The notes beneath the pieces are model-generated. The model made no database searches, was not told where the DNA came from, and saw only the letters and a program-made list of their open reading frames with translations. A stretch of DNA of 64,000 nucleotides from Terriglobales bacterium (GTDB lineage Bacteria; Acidobacteriota; Terriglobia; Terriglobales; Acidobacteriaceae). Below are positions 17,955 to 27,921 of this stretch, one piece after another (position 1 is the first letter of the stretch; each line of letters begins with the position of its first letter). The position numbers and the translations under genes were made by a program. The stretch covers positions 1 through 64,000 of the forward strand of contig DATMXP010000020.1 of NCBI GenBank assembly GCA_035561515.1, written 5' to 3'.

Positions 17955-18048
17955 GATTCTGAAAAAGGCAAAGCCATTCGAAAGATGGCCACGCAAAGTC
18001 ACCGGTCTAACGGGCCAAGTGCCCTACGACGGCGGGACCGCCGGAATC
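17955..18048 (+). promoter_or_regulatory. c-di-GMP-I (GEMM) riboswitch aptamer
   Basis: The sequence fits the GEMM-I consensus block by block: GGCAAA, then a hairpin with a GAAA tetraloop (GCCAT / ATGGC), ACGCAAAG, then CCGG-x-CTAA as tetraloop receptor, a GGGC/GCCC-capped helix and GGCGGGACC. P1 is GATTC (17955-17959) with GAATC (18044-18048). The base matching G20 of the Vibrio Vc2 aptamer is G, which favours c-di-GMP over cGAMP. It lies 72 bp before the start of the giant DUF11 gene. Confidence 0.9.
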
Positions 18049-18114
18049 CAGTCCACAACGTGGACTGCCCCGGTCCCTCCGTCAGCGAATTCGCCTGGTA
18101 TTGGGAACGGAGGG
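18049..18114 (+). promoter_or_regulatory. Riboswitch expression platform sequestering the Shine-Dalgarno
   Basis: A perfect 8-bp hairpin CAGTCCAC / GTGGACTG abuts the aptamer. Then CCCTCCGT (18075-18082) is exactly complementary to ACGGAGGG (18107-18114), which contains the Shine-Dalgarno of the ATG at 18120. The same anti-SD strand overlaps CGGTCCC (18071-18077), which is complementary to GGGACCG (18034-18040) inside the aptamer, so the two pairings exclude each other. This predicts translational control, with ligand binding favouring the closed state. Confidence 0.7.
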
Positions 18115-18119
18115 CGTAC

Positions 18120-21100
18120 ATGAGTTCTGGCGACACAAACAATGTGAAGGTGGGCTTCGGCCGGATCGCCATCCTGCTGTTCGCCTTCGCAATGTCGCTG
18201 CTAAGCGCTACCGTGGCGCGGGCGGATGATTGCGTTAAGGATCGCGGCGGGATCATCGACGGGTTTGTCAATCCTGTTCCTCCGTCCCAGATTCAAATAG
18301 ACGGCAACTGCACGATCAGAAACTTCCCTGCTTCCAACCCGCTAACCAGCAATATCAGCTTCTATACGCAACCGGGCCAGAATACTGACCGTTGGCTCAT
18401 CATCTTCGATAACGTCGTCCACACCGGGCAGATGTCGTGCAACGCCGTTCAGGGTCACAAGATCTGGTTCACGAACGGCTCGTCGAGCAGCATCCATGAG
18501 AGCTGCCAGAACCTTCTCATTCCTGTCGAGAAAATCGATAAGCTGAACCCCGGACCCACCGCGACCATTGGTGTCCCCTTCACGTATACGCTGAGGATCC
18601 CCGTTTTATTCGATCCGGCCACTGGCAACGTCATCAACAACAGCGGGTCGCCCAACGACCTGCACGGCATCACGGTCACGGACGACCTGAACGCGACCGG
18701 CGTGGACCTCACTTATGTGAGCCACACGGTTACCTGGGTCGACGACGGGACAGCGGTTCCACACACCTTTACGAATGTCGGCGGTGTGCTCACGTTTGAC
18801 AACTTCCCAATCGTCCCGGCTGGTCGGCAGTTTGCCATCAAAGTCACTGTCGTCCTCAACGACACGCCAACAAACGTCGTCGGAAAGACGTTTATTAACA
18901 CCGCCAAGTGGGATTTCGGACGTTTGATCGATGGGGTGTTCTACGAGCCTCTGCCCGGCGAATGGGGTGTCACCCCACCCATGACCATCGCCGCGCCGCA
19001 ACTCGTGGTCACGAAGTCAGGACCGGCCACGATGAATTTGGGCCAGTGGGGCGACTTCGCCATTGACGTACAAAACACCGGTCTCACCATCGCCTGGAAC
19101 GCCACTATTCGCGACATCCTGCCGGACGGCACCACCGGTGGCATGTGCGCTGTGGCGCCTGAGATCGTTAGCGCTCGTGTTTTCGCCGCAGACGGCGTAA
19201 CCGCTGTACCCGGAAAAGGCGCTCTCAACCAGGGCAGCGATTATCAGCTTAGTTTCAGTCCCGCACCCGCATGTCGGTTGGACATCACCACACTTACGGC
19301 TGCCGCTTCGATCGGCCCAAACGAGCGACTGATCATTCGGTATCGGACTCGACTCGACAGCGATACCCAGAATAACGTCGCTTTGACCAACGTTGCCGGA
19401 GCCATTCAATGGTTCAATGGCGATAACGGCAATCCCGACCGCGTATCCTACGTTCGGACCTTAACCGACGGCACGGTTGGCACTCTGGACTTCCAGGACG
19501 CTCACACCGTAAACGTCTCGCTCACCGGATATTTCTTTGAAAAAACGGTCGCGGACGTGACGACCAGCGTCAATCCCGCTGCAACCGCCGCTCCGGGCGA
19601 CACGCTGCGTTACACCCTTCGTTTCCGAACTACCAATCAGCCGCTGAGTAATTTCAGCATCCACGACGAAATGGACGCGCTCAACTCGCTGCCGACTTTT
19701 GTGCCCGGCAGCTTGACGCTCGTCGCCTATCCTGCCGGCGCCAACATCACCGGCACCAGCGGCACGGGGGGAGTAAAAGGCACCGGCGTCCTGGATATCC
19801 GCAACTTGAACCTGCCCGCCAACAGCGAGGCAGTCATTCAGCTCGATATCAAACTCGGATCGGCACTCGCCAACAGGACGGTTGTAACCAATCAGGCTGC
19901 ACTCCACCTGGCTGATAACACGGTATTCGCCTTGAGCGATGATCCTAACGTCAATGGCACGGCAAACCCAGACGTCACGGGCGACGAAGATCCCACGAGA
20001 ATCACGATCGCGTCTTCGGCTCTGTTTTTGGTGAAGAAGACCTCCACTGACCTGACGAGCGATCCGAACGTGCTGCTTGCCGGTGAAACCCTGCACTACA
20101 CCATCACCGTGAAGAATATCGGCAACGCGAACGCCACAAACGTGGTGTTGCGAGACCTGGTTCCGGCGAGCACAACCTATGTGGCAGGCAGTACCACGCT
20201 GAACGGAGTGGCTGTTTCGGATTCCGGTGGCCTTTCGCCACTCGTGAATGGAATGAAGATCAACTCGCCGGCCGATGCCACTCCGGGGTCCATGCCCGCT
20301 GATCCGTCGACCAGCCAGGCTAATGTCGCAACGATCACATTTAACGTCGTCGTGAATGCGAACGTGGTCAACGGCACTGTGATCTCGAACCAGGGCTTTG
20401 TCACAGCGGTTGACAACGCAATCGTGGACTTCCCTTCCGACGACCCGGACACTCCCATTGCTAACGACCCGACACGCGACATCGTCGGTAATCTGCCTCT
20501 CCTCTACGCAGAAAAGCGCGTGACTCTCGTCATCGATAACGGTTCCCCGGGTATCGTGGATCCGGGCGATGTACTGCGCTACACGATCACCGTCCAAAAC
20601 TCTGCGGCGATTCCGGCTACAGGCGTTGTCCTTCGCGACGCCGTTCCGGCGAATACTACCTACGTTGCGAATTCAACATTGCTCAATGCACTGCCCGTTC
20701 GTCAGCCGGATGGCGGTGTTTCCCCGCTCGCCTCAGGCATCGACATCAGTTCCTCGAATTTAACGCCGCCTCTGCCAGGTCCGAGTGCCGGAACCATCTC
20801 GCCCGGACAAAAAGCAGTTCTCCAGTTCGATCTCCGCGTCAACGACGGTACGCCTGCAGGAACGGTAATCAGCAACCAGGCTGTGGTCGATAGCGTTGAA
20901 GTGCCCGATCTCTTAACCGATGGCGACGGGAATCCGGCGACGGGTCCCGAGCCAACCGTCGTGGTCGTAGGTGCTGGACAACAGCTTTCCATTACGAAAC
21001 AGGTTGCCGTGGTTGGCGGCGGTGCTGCGCTTCCGGGTGCACAGCTTGAATACGTCGTACGGGTGACGAACATTGCCGCGGTACCCGCCGTCAACGTAGT

Positions 21101-23267
21101 GATTACCGACGATCTCAATGCATCGCAGCCCGGCCAGCTTACTTACGTGAACGGGTCGGCGACACTGAATGGAGCTACTGCTGGAGTTTCGTTCTCCGGA
21201 TCAACCATTACGGCTGACTATGGCTCGGCCACTGGTCCACTCGCTCCCGGGGAAACAGCGGTGCTCAGGTTCCGTGCCACTCTTGCGAGTGGAGCGGTGG
21301 AAGGAGCAGTTGTCACGAACACGGGCGTCGTCACCTGGAACACCCCGGCGATGACCGCCAGTGCCAGTGCAACATTTGTCGTCGGTGGGATTCCCGGCTT
21401 CGCTGCTCTGAATGGCTCCGCATGGCGCGATTCTAACTTCGACAAGATCCACGATTCCGGTGAGCGCGCGCTTGCTGGTTGGTCAGTAGACCTGTACCGC
21501 GACGGCCGACTGCTGCACACGGCAGTAACGGAAGCAGACGGCTCCTATCGAATCGTCGGAATTGAACCAAATGATGGCGCGAGCAGTCGCTACGAGTTGC
21601 GCTTCCGCGCCCCTGGCGCCGGATCGAACTCCGCAGCACTGGGCGTACCTACTTCGCCCTTCACGAACGCACCGCAGCGGATCAGCAACATCGTGGTTTC
21701 ATCCGGCGCCAATTTGCAGGGCTTAAACCTGCCAATTACTCCGAATGGAGTCGTGTACAACTCGATGTCGCGCACGCCAATCGCCGGTGTAATTCTCACC
21801 TTGCGGAATGCTGGTAGTGGCGCGTCCTTGCCTGCTGCCTGTTTCGATGATGTCGCTCAGCAGGGGCAGCTTACGCTGGCGGACGGTTTCTACAAGTTCG
21901 ACGTCAACTTCAGCGATCCGGCCTGCCCCAGCGGTGGAAACTACCTCATCGAGATTACGGCGCCTGCTGGATCCACTTTTGTAAGAGGCTATTCGCAAAT
22001 CATTCCGCCGAAATCTGACGCAACGACTGCGGCGTTCTCCGTGCCGGCCTGCCTGGGCAGTGCGGATGACACAATTCCTGTCACTTCTCTCTTCTGCGAA
22101 GTGCAGCCTTCCGACTCGGCCCCGAGTGCAGCGGTTGCGCCTCGTAGTGCCGGGACGGTCTACCACGTTAACGTGAAGCTGGACGGCAGCCAGATGCCCG
22201 GCACAAGCCAGATCTTCAACAACCACATACCGCTTGACCCGCAACTCACTGGGTCACTCGCACTCTCGAAGACCACACCCCTGCTCAACGTGAACCGTGG
22301 GCAGATGGTCCCATACACGATTACGTTGAATAACGTTGCCGGAATGACGCTCACGGATGTGAGCATCGTGGACCGTTTGCCCGCGGGTTTTACTTACGTT
22401 GAAGGCTCTGCTGTTCTCGATGGCGTACCAACGCAACCTTCGGTCGCGGGCCGCACGCTTAGTTGGAGCGGGGTAACGGTTGCAGCAACCCAGGTCCGAA
22501 CGGTGAAGCTGTTGCTGGCCGTGGGTGCCGGTGTATCGGAAGGCGAATACGTGAATCGCGCGCAGGCGTTGAACGTCCTGACTGGCAATGCCATGTCGGG
22601 CGAAGCGACCGCCACTGTGCGTGTCGTGCCGGATCCTACATTTGATTGCACCGACGTGATCGGCAAGGTTTTCAACGACGTCAATCGCAATGGTGTGCAG
22701 GACAACGGAGAAGAAGGCTTGCCCGCTGTTCGTGTCGTTACGGCTCGCGGTCTGCAGGCGACTACCGATCGTTACGGCCGCTACCACATCACCTGTGCAC
22801 TTACACCAGATGAGTACCGCGGCAGCAACTTTGTGCTCAAGCTGGACGACCGGACACTCCCGAGCGGATTCCGTATGTCGAGTGACCCGGTGCAGATTAA
22901 ACACGCCACTCGCGGCAAAATCTTGAAGTTCAACTTCGCTGCGTCGCTCCATCGCGTGGTCGGTATCGACCTCTCTGACGCGGTGTTTGAGCCGGGCAAA
23001 ACCGAAATTCGCGCTCAATGGCGTCCTCGACTGGACCTGCTTCTCGGTGAACTTCGCAAGTCGCCTTCGGTGCTTCGCTTGTCCTACATCGCGGATATCG
23101 AAGATGAGGCCCTTGTGGGACAGCGAGTGGAAGCGATCAAGCGCCAGTTGACCGGCGCCTGGGATTCGACGAGCAAGAGCTACGTACTCACGATCGAGCC
23201 GGAAGTCTTCTGGCGTCGGGGTGCTCCACCTAGGAAGCCCGAAATGCGTGCGCCGGAGAGCAGGTGA
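18120..23267 (+). CDS. Giant secreted DUF11/SdrD-repeat surface protein
   Basis: A 1,715-residue protein. The start is the ATG at 18120 (GGAGGG 5 nt upstream); the longer frame from 17985 runs through the riboswitch. A signal peptide ends near residue 36 (VARA). Several DUF11 Ig-like repeats follow; clear ones begin near 631, 792, 953 and 1376 (e.g. GETLHYTITVKNIGNANATN), with degenerate ones before. SdrD-B-like Ca-binding modules lie near 1098 (DSNFDKIHDSGE) and 1513 (DVNRNGVQDNGEEG). The last ~100 residues resemble a degenerate OmpA-like domain. It overlaps the next gene by 4 bp. An adhesin or matrix-like surface role is inferred from the repeats and the c-di-GMP switch. Confidence 0.9.
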   Translation: MSSGDTNNVKVGFGRIAILLFAFAMSLLSATVARADDCVKDRGGIIDGFVNPVPPSQIQIDGNCTIRNFPASNPLTSNISFYTQPGQNTDRWLIIFDNVVHTGQMSCNAVQGHKIWFTNGSSSSIHESCQNLLIPVEKIDKLNPGPTATIGVPFTYTLRIPVLFDPATGNVINNSGSPNDLHGITVTDDLNATGVDLTYVSHTVTWVDDGTAVPHTFTNVGGVLTFDNFPIVPAGRQFAIKVTVVLNDTPTNVVGKTFINTAKWDFGRLIDGVFYEPLPGEWGVTPPMTIAAPQLVVTKSGPATMNLGQWGDFAIDVQNTGLTIAWNATIRDILPDGTTGGMCAVAPEIVSARVFAADGVTAVPGKGALNQGSDYQLSFSPAPACRLDITTLTAAASIGPNERLIIRYRTRLDSDTQNNVALTNVAGAIQWFNGDNGNPDRVSYVRTLTDGTVGTLDFQDAHTVNVSLTGYFFEKTVADVTTSVNPAATAAPGDTLRYTLRFRTTNQPLSNFSIHDEMDALNSLPTFVPGSLTLVAYPAGANITGTSGTGGVKGTGVLDIRNLNLPANSEAVIQLDIKLGSALANRTVVTNQAALHLADNTVFALSDDPNVNGTANPDVTGDEDPTRITIASSALFLVKKTSTDLTSDPNVLLAGETLHYTITVKNIGNANATNVVLRDLVPASTTYVAGSTTLNGVAVSDSGGLSPLVNGMKINSPADATPGSMPADPSTSQANVATITFNVVVNANVVNGTVISNQGFVTAVDNAIVDFPSDDPDTPIANDPTRDIVGNLPLLYAEKRVTLVIDNGSPGIVDPGDVLRYTITVQNSAAIPATGVVLRDAVPANTTYVANSTLLNALPVRQPDGGVSPLASGIDISSSNLTPPLPGPSAGTISPGQKAVLQFDLRVNDGTPAGTVISNQAVVDSVEVPDLLTDGDGNPATGPEPTVVVVGAGQQLSITKQVAVVGGGAALPGAQLEYVVRVTNIAAVPAVNVVITDDLNASQPGQLTYVNGSATLNGATAGVSFSGSTITADYGSATGPLAPGETAVLRFRATLASGAVEGAVVTNTGVVTWNTPAMTASASATFVVGGIPGFAALNGSAWRDSNFDKIHDSGERALAGWSVDLYRDGRLLHTAVTEADGSYRIVGIEPNDGASSRYELRFRAPGAGSNSAALGVPTSPFTNAPQRISNIVVSSGANLQGLNLPITPNGVVYNSMSRTPIAGVILTLRNAGSGASLPAACFDDVAQQGQLTLADGFYKFDVNFSDPACPSGGNYLIEITAPAGSTFVRGYSQIIPPKSDATTAAFSVPACLGSADDTIPVTSLFCEVQPSDSAPSAAVAPRSAGTVYHVNVKLDGSQMPGTSQIFNNHIPLDPQLTGSLALSKTTPLLNVNRGQMVPYTITLNNVAGMTLTDVSIVDRLPAGFTYVEGSAVLDGVPTQPSVAGRTLSWSGVTVAATQVRTVKLLLAVGAGVSEGEYVNRAQALNVLTGNAMSGEATATVRVVPDPTFDCTDVIGKVFNDVNRNGVQDNGEEGLPAVRVVTARGLQATTDRYGRYHITCALTPDEYRGSNFVLKLDDRTLPSGFRMSSDPVQIKHATRGKILKFNFAASLHRVVGIDLSDAVFEPGKTEIRAQWRPRLDLLLGELRKSPSVLRLSYIADIEDEALVGQRVEAIKRQLTGAWDSTSKSYVLTIEPEVFWRRGAPPRKPEMRAPESR

Positions 23268-26200
23268 ACACAATGACCAAGTCCCATCATCTATCGCTGA
23301 TCGTCGGATTCCTGATGATGACCGCCTCTTTGGGCGCCGGTCAGGTCACCATGCTGAAGCCGGGCCAGCCGGTCGAGCGGCATCTCTCTCCAGACCAGAC
23401 GCCCCGGGAGTGGTCTCAGGCCCCAAGTCCAACGGCTGACCTCAAGCGGATCAAGGTGTGTCGCGTGGAAACTGTCTGCAAGATGCAGTTCCGCGAAGGC
23501 CAAACACCACGTACGCGAGTCCGGAACCTGGTCGTGCCCCTGCGTTACGAGAACGAGAACATTTCTCTTCCCGACAATTTTACTAAGCAACTCCGCCATG
23601 CGCTCGACAACCTGAAGGATAAAAAGGGTGTCACCGCTCGTTTTATCGGCTACACCGACGACAAGCCCCTGACCGGCCGCGACGAGCAGACGTACGGAGA
23701 CCATCTTTCGTTGTCCAAGGCAAGGGCGTACCGTGTTGCACTCGCTGCTCAGGAGACCCTGGGACTGTCTTCCTCGGCGGTCGAAAGCGAGGGTCGCGGT
23801 GCATCACAACCCATCGCTTCCAACGACACCCCGCAGGGACGCGCGCTGAACCGGCGCGTTGAGGTGGAATTCTGGTACGACGATCCTCTTCAGAACTTGC
23901 CGGAAGAGCCACAACTCTGTCCGGGCGATGGCACCGAGGAAATGTCGACCAAGATTTACGATCCGCCGTGGGGCAGCCTCCCGACGCTTAAGCTTGAGAA
24001 CGGCCAGCCGATCATTCCGCCCGGATACGCGGCCGAACTTCATCGCGCCCTGGCTGATGTTGCAGAACGGAAGAATGCCCGGTTGCGGTTCATCGGCTAC
24101 ACGAAAGACGAACGACTGGATCGTCGCACAGCCTCCGTGTACGGCGACGACATAGGTCTTTCCGCGGCACGCGCGCGCCGCACCATGGAAACTGTAATGC
24201 AGGATCCCGCGCTATCGGGGGCTCGCGCCGAGCACGAGGGTCGTGGCTACGTTCAATCGGACGACGTCGTGAATATCGGCTTCACGCAGGGCGAAGATTC
24301 ATTCGTCAGAGTACAGGTCGTCTATGACGAACCGCTTGCGCTGGACGATCATGAGGGCGTCGATGTAAACCGCCTGACTCGTGAGATCAGTCCCAAGAGC
24401 CCTTATGAACTCAACGTGATGCACATTACCGTCGATGGCAAACCCATTGACGATCCCGGCCGCAGTTCGTCCGACATTCAGCGTTGTACCGACGTGGCGC
24501 TCGACAAAGCCAATATCCAGCTTCGTTACGACAATCTTGAGTCACGGCCGCGACTCGGTGTCGCAGCGCATCCGGTCGCGCTCGCGGTAGCCGACATCGA
24601 CGGCTCCCCTGCTGCTTCCACGGTTTATTTCCGGATGTACACCAACTACGCAGCGTTCATAAGGCGGGCCGAAATTCGAATCTTCGAGCAAGACCAGTCA
24701 CTTCAGGCGAAACCGGTCGAGGTCATCGATATCGACGATACCGGCTTTGCAAAGTGGCGCGCGTCGGCAGAAATTCTCGCCGGCCCCGCACGTGAACTGA
24801 AGTATCTGTTGCGCGCTTATGATGCAAAGGGAAACTTTGATGAAACCAGCGCACGGCCACTGCTGATTTACCGTGAGTCGTCGCCTGCAAAACTCCTTGC
24901 GTCCGACGGACCTCCGCCCGTCGAGTTACTGGCGGCCTACGGCGATAACGATCTCGTCCGCCACCAGATACCTCTCGGCAGCGGCACCGTAGACGTTCAG
25001 GGTACTGGGGTACCTGCCGGGCATACCGTGTGGGTAGCTGGCCGCCCCGTCCCGGTCGACGGCAAGGGCAGCTTCATCGCCGAGGAGATCCTTCCTTCAG
25101 GAACACATACGGTGGAAGTGGCAGTGCTCGACGATGCGGGTAACGGCTCGCTCTATCTTCGTGACTTGGAGTTCAAGCGCAAAGATCTGTTCTATCTGGG
25201 TGTCGCCGACATCACGCTATCCGACAATCGGGGCAACGGCGCAATTGGGCAGTTCCAGGGTGACAATCCTCGCCAACCCTACGACTCTTCTTTCGGCGGC
25301 CGCCTGGCGTTCTTCGTAAACGGCAAGGTCACGGAGCATTGGAAGATGACCGCAAGCGCCGACACTCGGGAAGGCCCGATCAAGGATTTGTTCAGCAATT
25401 TCCTAGACAAGTCGCCCGAGTCACTGTTTCGACGCATCGATCCCGATTACTACTATCCGACCTTCGGCGACGATGGCGTCGTTAGAGAAATGGCGCCAAC
25501 GCTTGGCAAGTTCTACATGAAAGCGAGTCATGGTCAGAACTACGGAATGTGGGGCAACTTCAAGGTCGGTTATACGGGCAACGAACTTGCTCACGTAGAT
25601 CGCGGGCTTTACGGTGCCAACGCACACTTCGGTTCGGAAGTCACAACGAAGTTTGGCGAGCAGCGGATCGGTATCGACGGGTTTGCTGGTGCTCCTGGAA
25701 CCATGCCAAGTTATGAGGAATTCCGCGGAACCGGAGGGTCGCTCTACTTTCTACGTCACCAGGACATCCTCACGGGGTCGGAGCGGGTGCGAGTTGAAAT
25801 CCGCGACAAGGCTTCAGGCATTGTTACCGGTGTGGTTAACCTTCGGGAGAACATCGACTACGACTTCGACTACTTGCAGGGTCGCGTGATGCTTTCGCAA
25901 CCACTGTCATCAACTGCCGATGACAACCTGCTCGTTCGTAGTACGGGTTTGAGTGGCGACGAAGCCTATCTCGTCGTCCGGTATGAATACACACCCGGTT
26001 TCGACAGTCTGGATGCGGTTGCTACCGGCGGCCAGGGCCATTTCTGGGTCAATGACCACCTGCGACTCGGTCTTACCGCGAACTCCAATCAGGGCGATGC
26101 TGACAGCAGCCTTGGGGCTGCGGATCTGACACTCCGTATGAGCACCGACACCTGGTTCAAGATGCAAACAGGCCGAAGCCAGGGTCTGCTTTCCAGCCAG

Positions 26201-27865
26201 TTGCGTTCCGACGATGGTGGATTTGGGTTCCGTGGCTACAACGACCTTTCCTTCGCCGACACAAATGCCATGGCCTATCGTGCAGACATTAGCGTCGGCA
26301 TCGGCGATCTGCTAAAAGGCCGTAGGGGGCGGCTTACCTTCTATATGCAGAATCTTGGTGCCGGATACTCGGCTCCGGGCCAGGCAACTATCAAGGACAC
26401 TGAGTATTTCGGCGGCACTTTCCGGATGCCCGTAACCAAGCGCCTGACTCTAGCGGCGAAGGGTGATCAGCGGACCGAAGATTTAGGACTCGAAACCCGG
26501 GCTATTGAGCTCAACGCTGTTTCTAAGCTGACCGACAGGTGGAGCGTCAGTGGTGGAATGCGTAACGATTTGCGCAGAGACCTCTCTTTGATCATCCCAC
26601 TTACGCAGGAGCAGGGCGAGCGCACGGATGCGGTCGTACAGGTCGCCTTTGATCACAGCGCCTTGTGGCGTGCCTATGGCTTCGTTCAGAACACGATTGC
26701 CTCAACCGGCGCGCGTCAGGACAACGGACGCATCGGCGTGGGTGGCTCATATCGTCCGGCAGAACGTTTCAAGATTGACGCTGAAGTTTCTGACGGCGAC
26801 CTTGGGTTCGGCGGCAGAATCGGCACGAACTATCTCTACTCCGAGCGCACCAACCTCTACCTTAATTACGCGTTAGAGAATGAGCGTACCGACAACGGCC
26901 GGGAAGTCCGTCGCGGTAACTTGGTCTCGGGCGCGAAGCGTAGGCTCTCGGATACGTCCAGCGTCTACATGGAAGAGCGCTACCAAGACCACGGCTCGCT
27001 AGCCGGCCTAACCCACGCCACGGGTATCAACCTCGTTGCGGGAGAACGCTGGAATTTCGGAGCGAATACCGAAGTCGGCAGGTTACGCGACTCCATCAGC
27101 GGTGCCGAAACCAATCGCAAGGCTACGGGAGTTCGCCTTGGCTTTGGCCAGGACACACTGCAATTCTCAAGCGCGATTGAGTACCGCCGCGACAATGCCG
27201 AGCAACTCGACCTCACTCATACCCAAAGAATCGCATGGCTGTTCCGGAATAACTTCAAGTTCGCCGTGACTCCGGACTGGCGCATCCTCGGAAAGCTGAA
27301 CCACTCTCTCAGCAACAGTTCCCTCGGCGAGTATTACGATGGCGGGTACACCGAGGCGGTGGTAGGGTACGCGTATCGTCCGGTCCGGAATGACCGGTTA
27401 AGTGCCCTCGTAAAATACACGTACTTCTACAACATCCCGAGTTCTGATCAACTGACGCTTCAGAACGTGTTAGCCGACTACATCCAGAAGAGTCACGTTG
27501 CGGCTCTGGATCTTACCTTCGATGTCACCGCGAACTGGTCCGTAGGGGGCAAGTACGCCTACCGCGTGGGACAGGTGAGCCTTGACCGCAACCAGCGGAA
27601 CTTCTTCGACAGCGCCGCCCAGCTCTCCGTTTTGCGCGTGGACTGGCGTTTCCGCAAGAACTGGGAAAGCATGGCCGAGGTACGGATGCTCGGTCTGCCT
27701 GACGTCAACCAACGCCGCCGCGGTGCGCTGGCCGCCGTGTATCGATATTTTGGCAAGACCATGAAGATCGGCGCCGGTTACAACTTCACCGATTTCTCTG
27801 ACGACCTCACCGACATGAAATACGACCACAAGGGCGTGTTCCTCAACTTCGTGGGGACGAAGTAG
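23264..27865 (+). CDS. OmpA-domain outer-membrane beta-barrel protein, 1,533 aa
   Basis: Start GTG 23264 overlaps the previous stop (GTGA); ATG 23273 is an alternative. After a signal peptide come two OmpA-like domains. The first (about 85-205) keeps RFIGYTDDKPL, LSLSKARAYRV and GRALNRRVEVEF; the second (about 225-360) has FIGYTKDERL and LSAARARR but lost the NRRVE Arg. A domain of beta-sandwich type (about 400-630) follows. The last ~850 residues alternate short amphipathic strands (many ending in aromatic residues) and fit a large transmembrane barrel. It is the natural outer-membrane partner or exporter of the giant DUF11 protein, with which it is translationally coupled. Function beyond that is inference. 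Confidence 0.88.
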   Translation: MNTMTKSHHLSLIVGFLMMTASLGAGQVTMLKPGQPVERHLSPDQTPREWSQAPSPTADLKRIKVCRVETVCKMQFREGQTPRTRVRNLVVPLRYENENISLPDNFTKQLRHALDNLKDKKGVTARFIGYTDDKPLTGRDEQTYGDHLSLSKARAYRVALAAQETLGLSSSAVESEGRGASQPIASNDTPQGRALNRRVEVEFWYDDPLQNLPEEPQLCPGDGTEEMSTKIYDPPWGSLPTLKLENGQPIIPPGYAAELHRALADVAERKNARLRFIGYTKDERLDRRTASVYGDDIGLSAARARRTMETVMQDPALSGARAEHEGRGYVQSDDVVNIGFTQGEDSFVRVQVVYDEPLALDDHEGVDVNRLTREISPKSPYELNVMHITVDGKPIDDPGRSSSDIQRCTDVALDKANIQLRYDNLESRPRLGVAAHPVALAVADIDGSPAASTVYFRMYTNYAAFIRRAEIRIFEQDQSLQAKPVEVIDIDDTGFAKWRASAEILAGPARELKYLLRAYDAKGNFDETSARPLLIYRESSPAKLLASDGPPPVELLAAYGDNDLVRHQIPLGSGTVDVQGTGVPAGHTVWVAGRPVPVDGKGSFIAEEILPSGTHTVEVAVLDDAGNGSLYLRDLEFKRKDLFYLGVADITLSDNRGNGAIGQFQGDNPRQPYDSSFGGRLAFFVNGKVTEHWKMTASADTREGPIKDLFSNFLDKSPESLFRRIDPDYYYPTFGDDGVVREMAPTLGKFYMKASHGQNYGMWGNFKVGYTGNELAHVDRGLYGANAHFGSEVTTKFGEQRIGIDGFAGAPGTMPSYEEFRGTGGSLYFLRHQDILTGSERVRVEIRDKASGIVTGVVNLRENIDYDFDYLQGRVMLSQPLSSTADDNLLVRSTGLSGDEAYLVVRYEYTPGFDSLDAVATGGQGHFWVNDHLRLGLTANSNQGDADSSLGAADLTLRMSTDTWFKMQTGRSQGLLSSQLRSDDGGFGFRGYNDLSFADTNAMAYRADISVGIGDLLKGRRGRLTFYMQNLGAGYSAPGQATIKDTEYFGGTFRMPVTKRLTLAAKGDQRTEDLGLETRAIELNAVSKLTDRWSVSGGMRNDLRRDLSLIIPLTQEQGERTDAVVQVAFDHSALWRAYGFVQNTIASTGARQDNGRIGVGGSYRPAERFKIDAEVSDGDLGFGGRIGTNYLYSERTNLYLNYALENERTDNGREVRRGNLVSGAKRRLSDTSSVYMEERYQDHGSLAGLTHATGINLVAGERWNFGANTEVGRLRDSISGAETNRKATGVRLGFGQDTLQFSSAIEYRRDNAEQLDLTHTQRIAWLFRNNFKFAVTPDWRILGKLNHSLSNSSLGEYYDGGYTEAVVGYAYRPVRNDRLSALVKYTYFYNIPSSDQLTLQNVLADYIQKSHVAALDLTFDVTANWSVGGKYAYRVGQVSLDRNQRNFFDSAAQLSVLRVDWRFRKNWESMAEVRMLGLPDVNQRRRGALAAVYRYFGKTMKIGAGYNFTDFSDDLTDMKYDHKGVFLNFVGTK

Positions 27866-27921
27866 CCGCCCGTATCCGACGATGGGCTCGATGAAAGAGT
27901 TTTCTTTGTTTCCTCCTTCTC

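Noticed and set aside
19461..20597. Long open frame (378 codons) antisense to the DUF11 gene
   Set aside because: Composition is His/Arg/Val-rich shadow coding; the plus-strand frame has clear domains, signal peptide and ribosome-binding site.
22254..23273. 339-codon frame antisense to the end of the DUF11 gene
   Set aside because: Shadow frame; overlaps conserved SdrD and OmpA-like coding on the other strand.
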